Source: an uncultured Altererythrobacter sp. (lineage in GTDB: Bacteria > Pseudomonadota > Alphaproteobacteria > Sphingomonadales > Sphingomonadaceae). Taken from it: a stretch of DNA of 6,947 nt. The DNA lies in NCBI GenBank assembly GCA_937950385.1, contig CALFEA010000081.1, positions 1 through 6,947 on the forward strand. The letters run 5' to 3'. How positions within the stretch are numbered: position 1 is the stretch's first letter; every line of letters starts with the position of its first letter. Both the position numbers and the translations under genes were made by a program. Shown here in pieces: positions 1-6,947 of the stretch. Below the pieces are notes generated by a model. The model was given only the letters and a program-made list of their open reading frames with translations. It made no database searches and had not been told where the DNA came from.

Positions 1-364
1 TGACGCCCGAAACAGCGAGGCGTTCGACCAGCCATTGCGGTGCGACACCGCCCTTGGCGACGACTTCATTTTTAATGAGCGCCTTTGGCCCGTGATCTGA
101 TCCGTCGAACAAATCTTTGATACTTTCGTCAGTTTCCGCCAACCGAAGCATAGCGGCTCGTCCCCATTCCGGCACAGGCCCGCAGGCGCGAATGGCGGAA
201 TAGACCAGTTCGCGAACGGCGCGGCGATCCTTGCTTCCAGCATAGCGGCGCTGTTTGAAATAATCGCTGATCAAACGGTCAGCGGGCGGGCCCTTTTTGC
301 GGGTGGCTTCAATGATGCCATCGAGCAATTCGATGGCGGCTTGGACGCGGGCTGCGGGGCGCAT
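1..364 (-). CDS. rsmB: RsmB/NOP-family rRNA cytosine-C5 methyltransferase, N-terminal part (cut by window edge)
   Basis: The first 121 codons of a gene whose 3' end lies beyond base 1. The protein begins MRPAARVQAAIELLDGIIEA and contains RRYAGSKDRRAVRELVYSAIR at about residues 39-59. This is the NusB-like RNA-binding region found at the N terminus of RsmB/NOP-type 16S rRNA m5C methyltransferases. The SAM-binding Rossmann domain and catalytic cysteines would lie in the missing part, so the enzyme activity itself is not visible here. The ATG at 364 is preceded by GAGGA with a 7-base spacer and starts 10 bases after the guaB stop, so the gene is almost certainly cotranscribed with guaB. Family members usually have about 380-450 residues, so roughly a third is present. 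Family assignment is fairly sure. The exact target base (C967 in E. coli) is inferred from the family name only. Confidence 0.8.
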   Translation of the reverse strand, partial: MRPAARVQAAIELLDGIIEATRKKGPPADRLISDYFKQRRYAGSKDRRAVRELVYSAIRACGPVPEWGRAAMLRLAETDESIKDLFDGSDHGPKALIKNEVVAKGGVAPQWLVERLAVSGV

Positions 365-371
365 TTAATGT

Positions 372-374
372 TCC

Positions 375-376
<2 letters not shown>
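372..376 (-). promoter_or_regulatory. Ribosome-binding site of rsmB, overlapping the guaB stop
   Basis: On the minus strand the guaB stop reads TGA and continues as TGAGGA, giving a GAGGA Shine-Dalgarno that shares two bases with the stop codon. The spacer to the rsmB ATG is 7 bases. This fixes the rsmB start and implies that ribosomes finishing guaB sit on the rsmB entry site, an arrangement that suits translational coupling. Confidence 0.7.
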
Positions 377-1843
<1,467 letters not shown>

Positions 1844-1962
1844 AAAATCAATCGGCGGCGAAAAGCTGTGCCTGCCGAGAATCGTGACGGCCCATGTAAT
1901 CAAGCTTTGCCAAAATCGCTAGGGGGGCTGCCACGCTTATTGCGCCCAACCTCCAACATATA

Positions 1963-1974
1963 CGCATATATGCG
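1963..1974. repeat. Perfect 12-base palindrome CGCATATATGCG
   Basis: CGCATATATGCG equals its own reverse complement and lies in an AT-rich patch of the spacer, between the peptidase stop and guaB, about 135-145 bases before the guaB start. It could be a small operator or part of a promoter core. It has no T-run, so it is a poor terminator. Function is not shown by the sequence. Confidence 0.4.
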
Positions 1975-1980
1975 CGTTAT

Positions 1981-2001
1981 GTGACGCTATGGTGACGCTA
2001 T
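1981..2001. repeat. 10-base tandem duplication (11-base period) at the stop codon of the M28 peptidase gene
   Basis: GTGACGCTAT occurs at 1981-1990 and again at 1992-2001. Read on the minus strand, the first copy encodes Ile-Ala-Ser and part of the last Pro codon. Because the period is 11, the second copy is read in a shifted frame and its ATAG supplies the TAG stop. Confidence 0.75.
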
Positions 2002-3507
2002 TGGCTCTGGAACTGACACTGGCGCGATTGCCGGGACCACATATTCGCTCGCATTGGCCACTTTTTCGATCAAGCCTTCATGCAACAGCAAATCCTCCAC
2101 CGCGCCCCCTAACTCCATGCCTGCAACCTCATCACTGGCATTGTGATAGCGGGTTTCGAGATAGGTATTGAGCCGCTCTTCATTGCCAAAAGCGCTGGAC
2201 ACCATCACGGTGGGCACATCGCGTTGCAACAATGCCCAGCCATCTTGCCGCCGCAAAAACTGCTCGGCCAAAACGCGGCTGCCTTGCTCACGTCCACTCG
2301 CTTTGATGGCATCAATCACAAGCGGGTCAAGCGCGGTTTCTCCCTCGCCAATAAAGCCAATTTCACTGCCGCGCGGCGCAATCGCAACCGTATCGAAATT
2401 GAAAGCCGCAACAAATGAATCAAGCGGAACGGGCGGGTTTTCCGTGAAGGCCTGCGCCCCTAGCAGTCCCCACTCCTCTGCCGTGGTTCCCAACACAAAA
2501 ATGTCGCGGTCATGCGGGCCAGAGGCTGAAAGACGCCGGGCCAACTCCAGCATTGCTGCGACCCCGCTAGCATTGTCAGCGGCGCCATTGCAGAGCCGAT
2601 CTTTATCGCCAGGCTCGCCGCATTCACCAAAGTGATCCCAATGCGCCAGCATCAAAACCGCGCCAGCCTCAGGGCGCGTGCCAGGCAATTTGCCGATCAA
2701 ATTGTGAGAAATAGCATCGCGCCGATCTGAGCTGGCTTCAATCCGCACTGTAGCGGGTAGGGTGATTGGCGCAAAGCCCACATCATCAGCCTGCGCTTCA
2801 ATAGTTTCCCAATCCGCAAAGGTGGATTCCATAGCTTTGCGGGTTACAAAAACGCTGAGATTATCGTCCAGCTCGCTAACCAATTGGAACCGCTCACGGC
2901 TTGAAAAACGTTGGAGGCTCTCGATAGAATCTGTTGATTCCACAATTGTGATGACCGCGGCTGCGCCTTGCTCGAACAATTTTTCGCGCCGAGCGGGGCT
3001 TTTGCCCGGCTCGCCTTGCAAAACAGCAACTTTGCCCAGCACTTGATCATCTGCAACAGCGGCCTGTGCCTTACCGACAAATACCAAGGCGCCTTCTTCA
3101 ACCAAGGCGCGCTTACTGCCGGTGAGCGCGGCGGCTTCGTCATCCACCAAGGTGATATCGGTATCCCCAATTTGGAAGACCACAGTCCCATCCAATGCCG
3201 CCGAAGTCACCAGAGGCACTGGCGCCCGCCAAGGGTTGGAGGGATCATTCGTGCCGCTAACCAGCCCGGCGCGTTCCAACTCGCCCTGCATATAATCGAG
3301 CGTTTTCGTCTCACCTTGCGTGGCGGGACGGCGACCCATAAATTCTTCGCTCGCCAGCACAGCAATATCTTTCGACATTGCCACTTCTGCCAATTTATAC
3401 TGCGCCTCAAAAGCGCGATCGCCGCGCGTGCCTGCACATGCAGACAGCACCAATACGCCGATCACCAGCCCCAAAGAGCGCCCCATTTTCTTGCCCCATC
3501 TACCCAT
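1987..3507 (-). CDS. Lipoprotein M28-family zinc peptidase with PA domain insert
   Basis: A predicted exported zinc aminopeptidase of 506 residues. The N terminus has basic residues, a hydrophobic stretch and a lipobox LSAC (Cys about 24), so it is probably lipid-anchored in the envelope facing the periplasm. A protease-associated (PA)-like segment spans about residues 115-245. The M28 catalytic domain shows the expected metal set: AHWDH (His289, Asp291), NGAADNASG (Asp311), TTAEEWG (Glu344 catalytic, Glu345 ligand), FNFD (Asp372) and YHNASDE (His455). The tail is rich in Pro, Val and Ala. The ATG at 3507 overlaps the bdhA stop as TAATG. An in-frame ATG at 3486 (499 residues) keeps the whole signal peptide and has GGGG about 7 bases upstream, so it is a real alternative. 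An upstream start at 3576 would run 70 bases into bdhA and is unlikely. The substrate cannot be read from the sequence; M28 members include leucyl/aminopeptidases and glutamate carboxypeptidase-like enzymes. Confidence 0.88.
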   Translation of the reverse strand: MGRWGKKMGRSLGLVIGVLVLSACAGTRGDRAFEAQYKLAEVAMSKDIAVLASEEFMGRRPATQGETKTLDYMQGELERAGLVSGTNDPSNPWRAPVPLVTSAALDGTVVFQIGDTDITLVDDEAAALTGSKRALVEEGALVFVGKAQAAVADDQVLGKVAVLQGEPGKSPARREKLFEQGAAAVITIVESTDSIESLQRFSSRERFQLVSELDDNLSVFVTRKAMESTFADWETIEAQADDVGFAPITLPATVRIEASSDRRDAISHNLIGKLPGTRPEAGAVLMLAHWDHFGECGEPGDKDRLCNGAADNASGVAAMLELARRLSASGPHDRDIFVLGTTAEEWGLLGAQAFTENPPVPLDSFVAAFNFDTVAIAPRGSEIGFIGEGETALDPLVIDAIKASGREQGSRVLAEQFLRRQDGWALLQRDVPTVMVSSAFGNEERLNTYLETRYHNASDEVAGMELGGAVEDLLLHEGLIEKVANASEYVVPAIAPVSVPEPIASP

Positions 3508-4265
3508 TATTCGGCGGTCCAGCCTCCGTCCATTGACCAGTTTGATCCGGTCACATTGCCCGCTTCTTCGCGGCATAGGAAAAGCGCCAATGCGCCAACC
3601 TCTTCGGGTTGAACAAATTTCTTAGTTGGCTGCTTGGCCAGCAACACATCATTGATGACTTCCTCGCGGCTCAATCCGCGCGCCTTCATCGTATCGGGGA
3701 TCTGACCCTTAATCAGCTCAGTCCAGACATAGCCCGGGCTGATGCAATTGGCGGTCACACCCTCTTGCGCCAACTCCAGCGCGACCGTTTTGGTGAAGCC
3801 AACGATGCCGTGCTTGGATGCATTATAGGCGCTTTTAAACGGTGAGGCCGTCAGCGAATGGGCAGAGGCAGTGTTGATCAAACGGCCCCAGCCCTTCTCG
3901 CGCATGGCTGGTACGGCAAGCCGCGTGGTGTGAAAGGCAGCGGTCAGATTGAGCCCGATAATCGCCTCCCATTTGTCGGTTGGAAATTCATCGACGGGGG
4001 CAACATGCTGCATTCCGGCATTGTTGATGAGGATATCAACCGGTCCAGCGTCTGCCATCATCGCTTCAATCTCGCCGACATCCAGCAGGTTTGCGCCGAA
4101 ATGGGCCGCACCGCCCAGTTCCTTGCGTAAAGCATCAATCTCGGCTGCATCGCCAAATCCGTTGAGGATTACCTCGGCCCCTTCGGCATGCAGGGCCCGC
4201 GCCATCGCTAGTCCAATGCCCGATGTTGAGCCCGTAACAAGCGCGCGTTTGCCATTTAAGACCAT
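3507..4265 (-). CDS. bdhA: D-3-hydroxybutyrate dehydrogenase (short-chain dehydrogenase/reductase)
   Basis: Interconverts D-3-hydroxybutyrate and acetoacetate with NAD(H) in the cytoplasm, the step that feeds polyhydroxybutyrate breakdown products into acetoacetate metabolism. The protein is 252 residues, close to the usual 255-260. Visible SDR motifs are TGSTSGIG (11-18), NNAG (81-84) and the catalytic tetrad Asn106, Ser134, Tyr147 and Lys151 (YNASK). Features specific to hydroxybutyrate dehydrogenases are LNGFGDAAEI near residue 35, NNAGMQH (Gln86), SAH (His136), Lys144 just before SAY, and the C-terminal SMDGGWTAE. The loop after the sixth strand reads SPGYVWTELI rather than the more common CPGYVLTPLV or CPGWVRTPLV. 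The ATG at 4265 follows GAGGA with a 7-base spacer. An upstream extension to 4532 would only run antisense into the neighbouring metallopeptidase gene. The stop codon TAA shares one base with the next start (TAATG), so the peptidase is probably coupled to it. Confidence 0.93.
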   Translation of the reverse strand: MVLNGKRALVTGSTSGIGLAMARALHAEGAEVILNGFGDAAEIDALRKELGGAAHFGANLLDVGEIEAMMADAGPVDILINNAGMQHVAPVDEFPTDKWEAIIGLNLTAAFHTTRLAVPAMREKGWGRLINTASAHSLTASPFKSAYNASKHGIVGFTKTVALELAQEGVTANCISPGYVWTELIKGQIPDTMKARGLSREEVINDVLLAKQPTKKFVQPEEVGALALFLCREEAGNVTGSNWSMDGGWTAE

Positions 4266-4272
4266 GCCCAAT

Positions 4273-4277
4273 TCCTC
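4273..4277 (-). promoter_or_regulatory. Ribosome-binding site of bdhA
   Basis: GAGGA on the minus strand, 7 bases before the ATG at 4265. It decides the start over the in-frame upstream Met codons, which have no protein-family support. Confidence 0.7.
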
Positions 4278-4328
4278 AATCTTTTCATGTTGTGAATAGC
4301 TTTTGCCTTCGCATTCCGCCCTGTCCAG

Positions 4329-4368
4329 CCTAAAGCGTGTTTGGACAAATTTTTGCAACACACTTAGG
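4329..4368. promoter_or_regulatory. Imperfect inverted repeat in the divergent bdhA/ypfJ promoter region
   Basis: The left arm CCTAAAGCGTGTT (4329-4341) and right arm AACACACTTAGG (4357-4368) pair with one bulged A and one mismatch around a 15-base centre. The dyad lies 64 bases before bdhA and 34 bases before ypfJ. Weak promoter candidates overlap it in both directions: TTGGAC (4341-4346), 17 bases, TTAGGG (4364-4369) for ypfJ, and on the minus strand TTGCAA (4358-4353), 17 bases, CTTTAG (4335-4330) for bdhA. Both -10 boxes are poor, so the promoters are tentative. The symmetry is seen directly; an operator role is inference. Confidence 0.35.
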
Positions 4369-4389
4369 GAGGCGCTCTTTGGGCGCTGC

Positions 4390-4396
4390 GGAGGGG
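4390..4396 (+). promoter_or_regulatory. Strong ribosome-binding site of ypfJ
   Basis: GGAGGGG precedes the ATG at 4402; the GGAGG core has a 7-base spacer. It selects this start over an in-frame ATG at 4303, which has no such site and would place the start within the shared promoter region. Confidence 0.8.
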
Positions 4397-4401
4397 AAGC
4401 C

Positions 4402-5286
4402 ATGCGCCTAAATCCATTCAATACATCCAAGATTAGGGTTCGTTCAAGCGGATCCGGCGGTGCCGGAGGGTCTCGCATGCCCGGCGGCAAAGGCGGCGGC
4501 ATTGGTTGCGGCACTATAGTGATCGTGGCCATCGCCTATTTTGTATTTGGCGCAGACCCCATGCAAACACTCAGCACAGTTCAAGGGATTGACGGTGCGA
4601 CTTCTCAACCAAGCCAGCAAAGCAGTACCGATGAAGCCGCTATCTGCGGCAGAAGCGAATATGCGCGCGAGGCCTGCGATGCGCTGACATCGCTTAATGA
4701 AACATGGGAGGTGGAATTTGCAAAAGCGGGCATACAGTTCAAAGATCCTATGCTCGACCTTTTCACATCTGGCCGTGTTTCCACTCAAGGCTGCGGCAAT
4801 GCATCTTCTGCATCTGGCCCTTTTTACTGTCCCGCCGATATGGGCATTTACATTGACACAGGCTTTTACGATCAGCTTGCTAATATGGCAGGAACAGGCG
4901 GCGACTTTGCGCGCCTTTATGTAATCGCACATGAATATGGCCACCACATCCAGAACTTGACCGGATTGGCTGCGCAAGTGCGAAGCGCGCAGGCGCAAAA
5001 CCCGCGCCGTTCCAATGAATTGCAAGTCCGTATGGAGTTACAAGCAGATTGCTATGCAGGCGTTTGGGCAGGCAAAAACCGTAGCCGAATTGAAGCCGGT
5101 GACATGGAAGAGGGGCTACGCGCGGCAGCTTCTATTGGCGATGACACTCTGCAAAAGCGGGCTGGCCAAAGAATCAATCCAGAGGGCTTTACCCACGGTA
5201 CTAGCGCCCAGCGCATGGAGGCATTAAAACTCGGCCTAGAAAGTGCGGATGATAGCCAATGTGATCGCTACTTTCAGTTCAATTGA
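4402..5286 (+). CDS. ypfJ: YpfJ-type neutral zinc metallopeptidase, membrane-anchored
   Basis: A 294-residue protein of the putative neutral zinc metallopeptidase family (YpfJ, Pfam Zn_peptidase), of normal length. Residues 1-33 form a basic, Gly/Ser-rich cytoplasmic start. One membrane segment follows at about 34-50 (GCGTIVIVAIAYFVFG), then a Gln/Ser-rich linker, so the enzyme domain should face the periplasm. The metal site is HEYGHH (177-182, an HEXXH motif); the likely third ligand is Glu212 in MELQADCYAG. The family signature HGTSAQR is at about 265-271. Six cysteines (82, 92, 131, 143, 217, 287) lie in the predicted periplasmic part and could form disulfides. Family members occur widely in Proteobacteria, but their substrates are poorly defined. 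The gene stands alone on the plus strand, divergent from bdhA and convergent with the creD-like gene, with a hairpin terminator 34 bases after its stop. Confidence 0.92.
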   Translation: MRLNPFNTSKIRVRSSGSGGAGGSRMPGGKGGGIGCGTIVIVAIAYFVFGADPMQTLSTVQGIDGATSQPSQQSSTDEAAICGRSEYAREACDALTSLNETWEVEFAKAGIQFKDPMLDLFTSGRVSTQGCGNASSASGPFYCPADMGIYIDTGFYDQLANMAGTGGDFARLYVIAHEYGHHIQNLTGLAAQVRSAQAQNPRRSNELQVRMELQADCYAGVWAGKNRSRIEAGDMEEGLRAAASIGDDTLQKRAGQRINPEGFTHGTSAQRMEALKLGLESADDSQCDRYFQFN

Positions 5287-5319
5287 ACTGCACCTAACCC
5301 AAAGCCACCCGCGCAAACG

Positions 5320-5352
5320 AAAGGGCGCGAGCCATAATAGCCCGCGCCCTTT
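5320..5352. terminator. Bidirectional hairpin terminator between ypfJ and creD
   Basis: AAAGGGCGCG (5320-5329) and CGCGCCCTTT (5343-5352) form a perfect 10-base stem around a 13-base loop that can add a further GC/GC pairing. The A-run on the left and T-run on the right are short but symmetric, so the hairpin can act on both converging transcripts. It lies 34 bases after the ypfJ stop and 24 bases after the creD stop on the other strand. Confidence 0.8.
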
Positions 5353-5375
5353 GCTTTGCGTAAAACGCTTTGGTG

Positions 5376-6809
5376 TTAAGCGGGCATTTCAGCCTGCGCC
5401 TTAGCCGGCCGCCCAACTGACGACCAATCCACATTGCGGGTTGCATACATCACGCCCGCCAGTGCCGCAAAGAGCATCATCGAGCCGATCAGAAGCGAAA
5501 GCCCCTCAAGGTTCAGCAGGACAAAGAGCAATGCGTAAAGGCCAACCAGCAAAGCGCCCATAAACATCGCGCGCTTCCTACTGGCCAGAACCGCCGCACT
5601 ATATGCCGCCAGCAGGCCAATGGTCGCTGCGCTTGCTGTGACATAGGCCAGCGTAAATCCGATCACCTCAGAAAATGCCAGCAGCAGTACGAAGAACAAG
5701 ACCAGCCCTGCGCCGGTGAGCAAATACTCAGCCGATGCCACCCTTGCTCCGCCGACAATGTCGAACAGGAAGTAAGCAAGGAAGGTAAAGCCGATAAACA
5801 AGAAGCCATATTTTACCGAGCGATCAACCTTGGAATATAGATCCACCGGCTCAATCAAATCGACGCTGATCACCCGGCTTTCGCCCGATGACGCGCTCTC
5901 GCCCTGATAGCTTTCAGATGAGCTGTAACCACGGCCAGATGTATCGATCTGAGGCGGACCGTAATCCGTGGTTGAGACCGGCGGCTGCCCCAATGCCAGC
6001 TTGTCCACCAACCAGCTGGCGGTGAAGCCATTGTCGCTAACATCGGATTCGTCGGTACCAAAGGAACCATGGAAATTCGGGCTCGGCCAAGTTGAATTGA
6101 CCGCCCAAGTTGTCCGTCCTCCGCGCGGAACCAGATTGAGCGACTGATTACCGCGCAGTCCAAATTCATAATCCACGGTCAGATCACCCTCGCCCGTCCA
6201 ATTGAGGAAAGCAAAGAAGCCTTGGCCGCCTGTAGCCGCAGGTCCGCGTCCCGGCCGCAGCAATAACGCCTCACCATTGGCGAGCAATTTGCCGCCCTCT
6301 GTCAGGCCGCGCGCATCGGAAATACCCACGCGCAATTGCGCTTGGTCCCATTGCAGGCTGTCTGCATCAATACCGAAGCGTTCCAAATCGGCAGGCAATG
6401 CAAACTGCGCCTTGCCCTTCACATCGGCATTGTAAACCACGGTTTGGTAGATTGAGCGCTTTTTCGGCTTTGGATCAATCGCAGTTTCAACATCATTGCT
6501 AACCGGCGAAAGGTATAGCGTGCGCTCCACCTCCACCGTACGTGTCGTTACCTTACCATCAACCTCAGTCGCTTGCTCTTCGGTAGTTGTATAAGGGACA
6601 GAGATCATCGGCCCCGCAATGGTTTGTGATCCGCCCCACCCATCAACGATTGAAGATTGCGCTGTCTCTGCCTGGTTTTGCCGGTCATAGACCAGCGCCC
6701 AAACGAGCATCAGCGGCACAATAAGCACCGCTGCAATCAAGCCCACAAACAATAATTTTACGCCCGGACTTCTTTCCGGTCGTTCTTCAATTACACCCTC
6801 TTCACTCAT
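5376..6809 (-). CDS. creD: CreD-family inner-membrane protein
   Basis: A 477-residue protein resembling CreD (inner-membrane protein, Pfam CreD), which has about 450 residues in enterobacteria. There is one membrane segment at about 18-41, then a large periplasmic region (about 45-330) beginning with the family-typical IVDGWGGSQTIAGPMISVPY. At least four or five C-terminal membrane segments lie between about 334 and 456. Conserved CreD blocks are YSKVDRSVKYGFLFIGFTF (about 325-343), the FVLLLAFSEVIGF stretch (about 373-385) and LLIGSMMLF...YATRNVDW (about 439-462). A Ser/Gly-rich segment (about 290-312) sits just before the first of these. The chosen ATG (6809) has GGAGG 5 bases upstream. An ATG at 6821 adds four residues but has only a poorly placed AGGA. 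In E. coli, CreD belongs to the CreBC regulon and affects envelope integrity and colicin E2 tolerance; no creB or creC is in this window, so its regulation here is unknown. Confidence 0.88.
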   Translation of the reverse strand: MSEEGVIEERPERSPGVKLLFVGLIAAVLIVPLMLVWALVYDRQNQAETAQSSIVDGWGGSQTIAGPMISVPYTTTEEQATEVDGKVTTRTVEVERTLYLSPVSNDVETAIDPKPKKRSIYQTVVYNADVKGKAQFALPADLERFGIDADSLQWDQAQLRVGISDARGLTEGGKLLANGEALLLRPGRGPAATGGQGFFAFLNWTGEGDLTVDYEFGLRGNQSLNLVPRGGRTTWAVNSTWPSPNFHGSFGTDESDVSDNGFTASWLVDKLALGQPPVSTTDYGPPQIDTSGRGYSSSESYQGESASSGESRVISVDLIEPVDLYSKVDRSVKYGFLFIGFTFLAYFLFDIVGGARVASAEYLLTGAGLVLFFVLLLAFSEVIGFTLAYVTASAATIGLLAAYSAAVLASRKRAMFMGALLVGLYALLFVLLNLEGLSLLIGSMMLFAALAGVMYATRNVDWSSVGRPAKAQAEMPA

Positions 6810-6814
6810 CATCG

Positions 6815-6819
6815 CCTCC
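6815..6819 (-). promoter_or_regulatory. Ribosome-binding site of creD
   Basis: GGAGG on the minus strand, 5 bases before the ATG at 6809 and only 2 bases before the adjacent ATG at 6812. It lies inside the longer reading frame that starts at 6821, which argues for the shorter protein. Confidence 0.6.
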
Positions 6820-6924
6820 ATTGGTCCTACGACGAACTGTGCATTAGGCGCGACGAATGAATGCTATGTGAACTCCACTATCAGCCCCATCTTACCCGCC
6901 ACAACAATGCTCAACGCATTCTTC

Positions 6925-6930
6925 ATTATA
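6925..6930 (-). promoter_or_regulatory. Consensus-like -10 box (TATAAT) upstream of creD
   Basis: TATAAT reads on the minus strand 116 bases before the creD start. A -35 box at normal spacing would lie just beyond the right edge of the window, so the promoter cannot be confirmed. The rest of 6820-6947 shows no other feature I can support. Confidence 0.3.
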
Positions 6931-6947
6931 GCTTGCGCACTCTCCAA

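Noticed and set aside
2968..3612. A 214-codon open frame on the plus strand across the M28 peptidase and the end of bdhA.
   Set aside because: It is antisense to two well-supported genes, has no domain or signal sequence, and no ribosome-binding site I would trust.
4303..4401. An in-frame N-terminal extension of YpfJ by 33 residues.
   Set aside because: It would occupy the shared promoter region and lacks a ribosome-binding site, while the ATG at 4402 has GGAGGGG directly upstream.
4266..4532. An in-frame N-terminal extension of BdhA by 89 residues.
   Set aside because: The added part is Pro-rich, antisense to the ypfJ start, and unlike any SDR enzyme; the ATG at 4265 has a good ribosome-binding site and gives the normal family length.
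4444..5025. A 193-codon open frame on the minus strand inside ypfJ.
   Set aside because: It is antisense to the HEXXH metallopeptidase, with unusual composition and no recognisable motif.
5358..5368. A second small hairpin, GCGT-AAA-ACGC, next to the terminator.
   Set aside because: The stem has only four bases and no T-run; it adds nothing beyond the strong hairpin at 5320-5352.
6864..6947. An open minus-strand frame running in from the right edge to a TAG at 6866-6864 (27 codons), possibly the tail of a gene upstream of creD.
   Set aside because: Too short to judge, with no motif and codons such as ATA that are uncommon in the neighbours; a plus-strand frame in the same place is also open, so chance explains both.

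Overview
The window looks like an ordinary chromosomal segment of an alphaproteobacterium. The best guess is Sphingomonadales, near Erythrobacteraceae/Sphingomonadaceae. This rests on the recognisable character of the IMP dehydrogenase, the RsmB-type methyltransferase directly behind it, and the D-3-hydroxybutyrate dehydrogenase; no taxonomic marker was searched. Six protein genes are visible, five complete and one cut by the left edge. I saw no RNA genes, insertion sequences, CRISPR arrays or phage genes, and no gene-free stretch longer than about 160 bases.

Layout, left to right. Bases 1-364 (minus) hold the N-terminal third of an rRNA cytosine methyltransferase (rsmB-like). It follows guaB (375-1829, minus) with a 10-base gap, and its ribosome-binding site overlaps the guaB stop codon. 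A 157-base spacer (1830-1986) carries the guaB leader, a perfect 12-base palindrome and a short tandem duplication at the end of the next gene. A lipoprotein M28-family zinc peptidase (1987-3507, minus) follows. Its start codon overlaps the stop of bdhA, a D-3-hydroxybutyrate dehydrogenase gene (3507-4265, minus). All four minus-strand genes read in the same direction, and I see no convincing terminator between the peptidase and guaB. bdhA is divergent from a ypfJ-type membrane-anchored zinc metallopeptidase (4402-5286, plus); their 136-base shared upstream region contains an imperfect inverted repeat. The ypfJ gene converges on a creD-like inner-membrane protein gene (5376-6809, minus), and a strong GC-rich hairpin between them can serve as a terminator for both.

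Functionally, guaB (XMP synthesis for GTP) and rsmB (16S rRNA m5C modification) form one growth-linked unit. bdhA (oxidation of 3-hydroxybutyrate, as released from polyhydroxybutyrate) and the M28 lipoprotein form a second, translationally coupled unit. ypfJ and creD are both envelope proteins but are separate transcription units. I found no sign of a novel multi-gene system. The items worth a second look are small: the dyad between bdhA and ypfJ, the stop-codon duplication in the peptidase gene, the bdhA-peptidase coupling, an unusual substrate-loop sequence in BdhA, a Ser/Gly-rich segment in the CreD-like protein, and the spacer palindrome before guaB.
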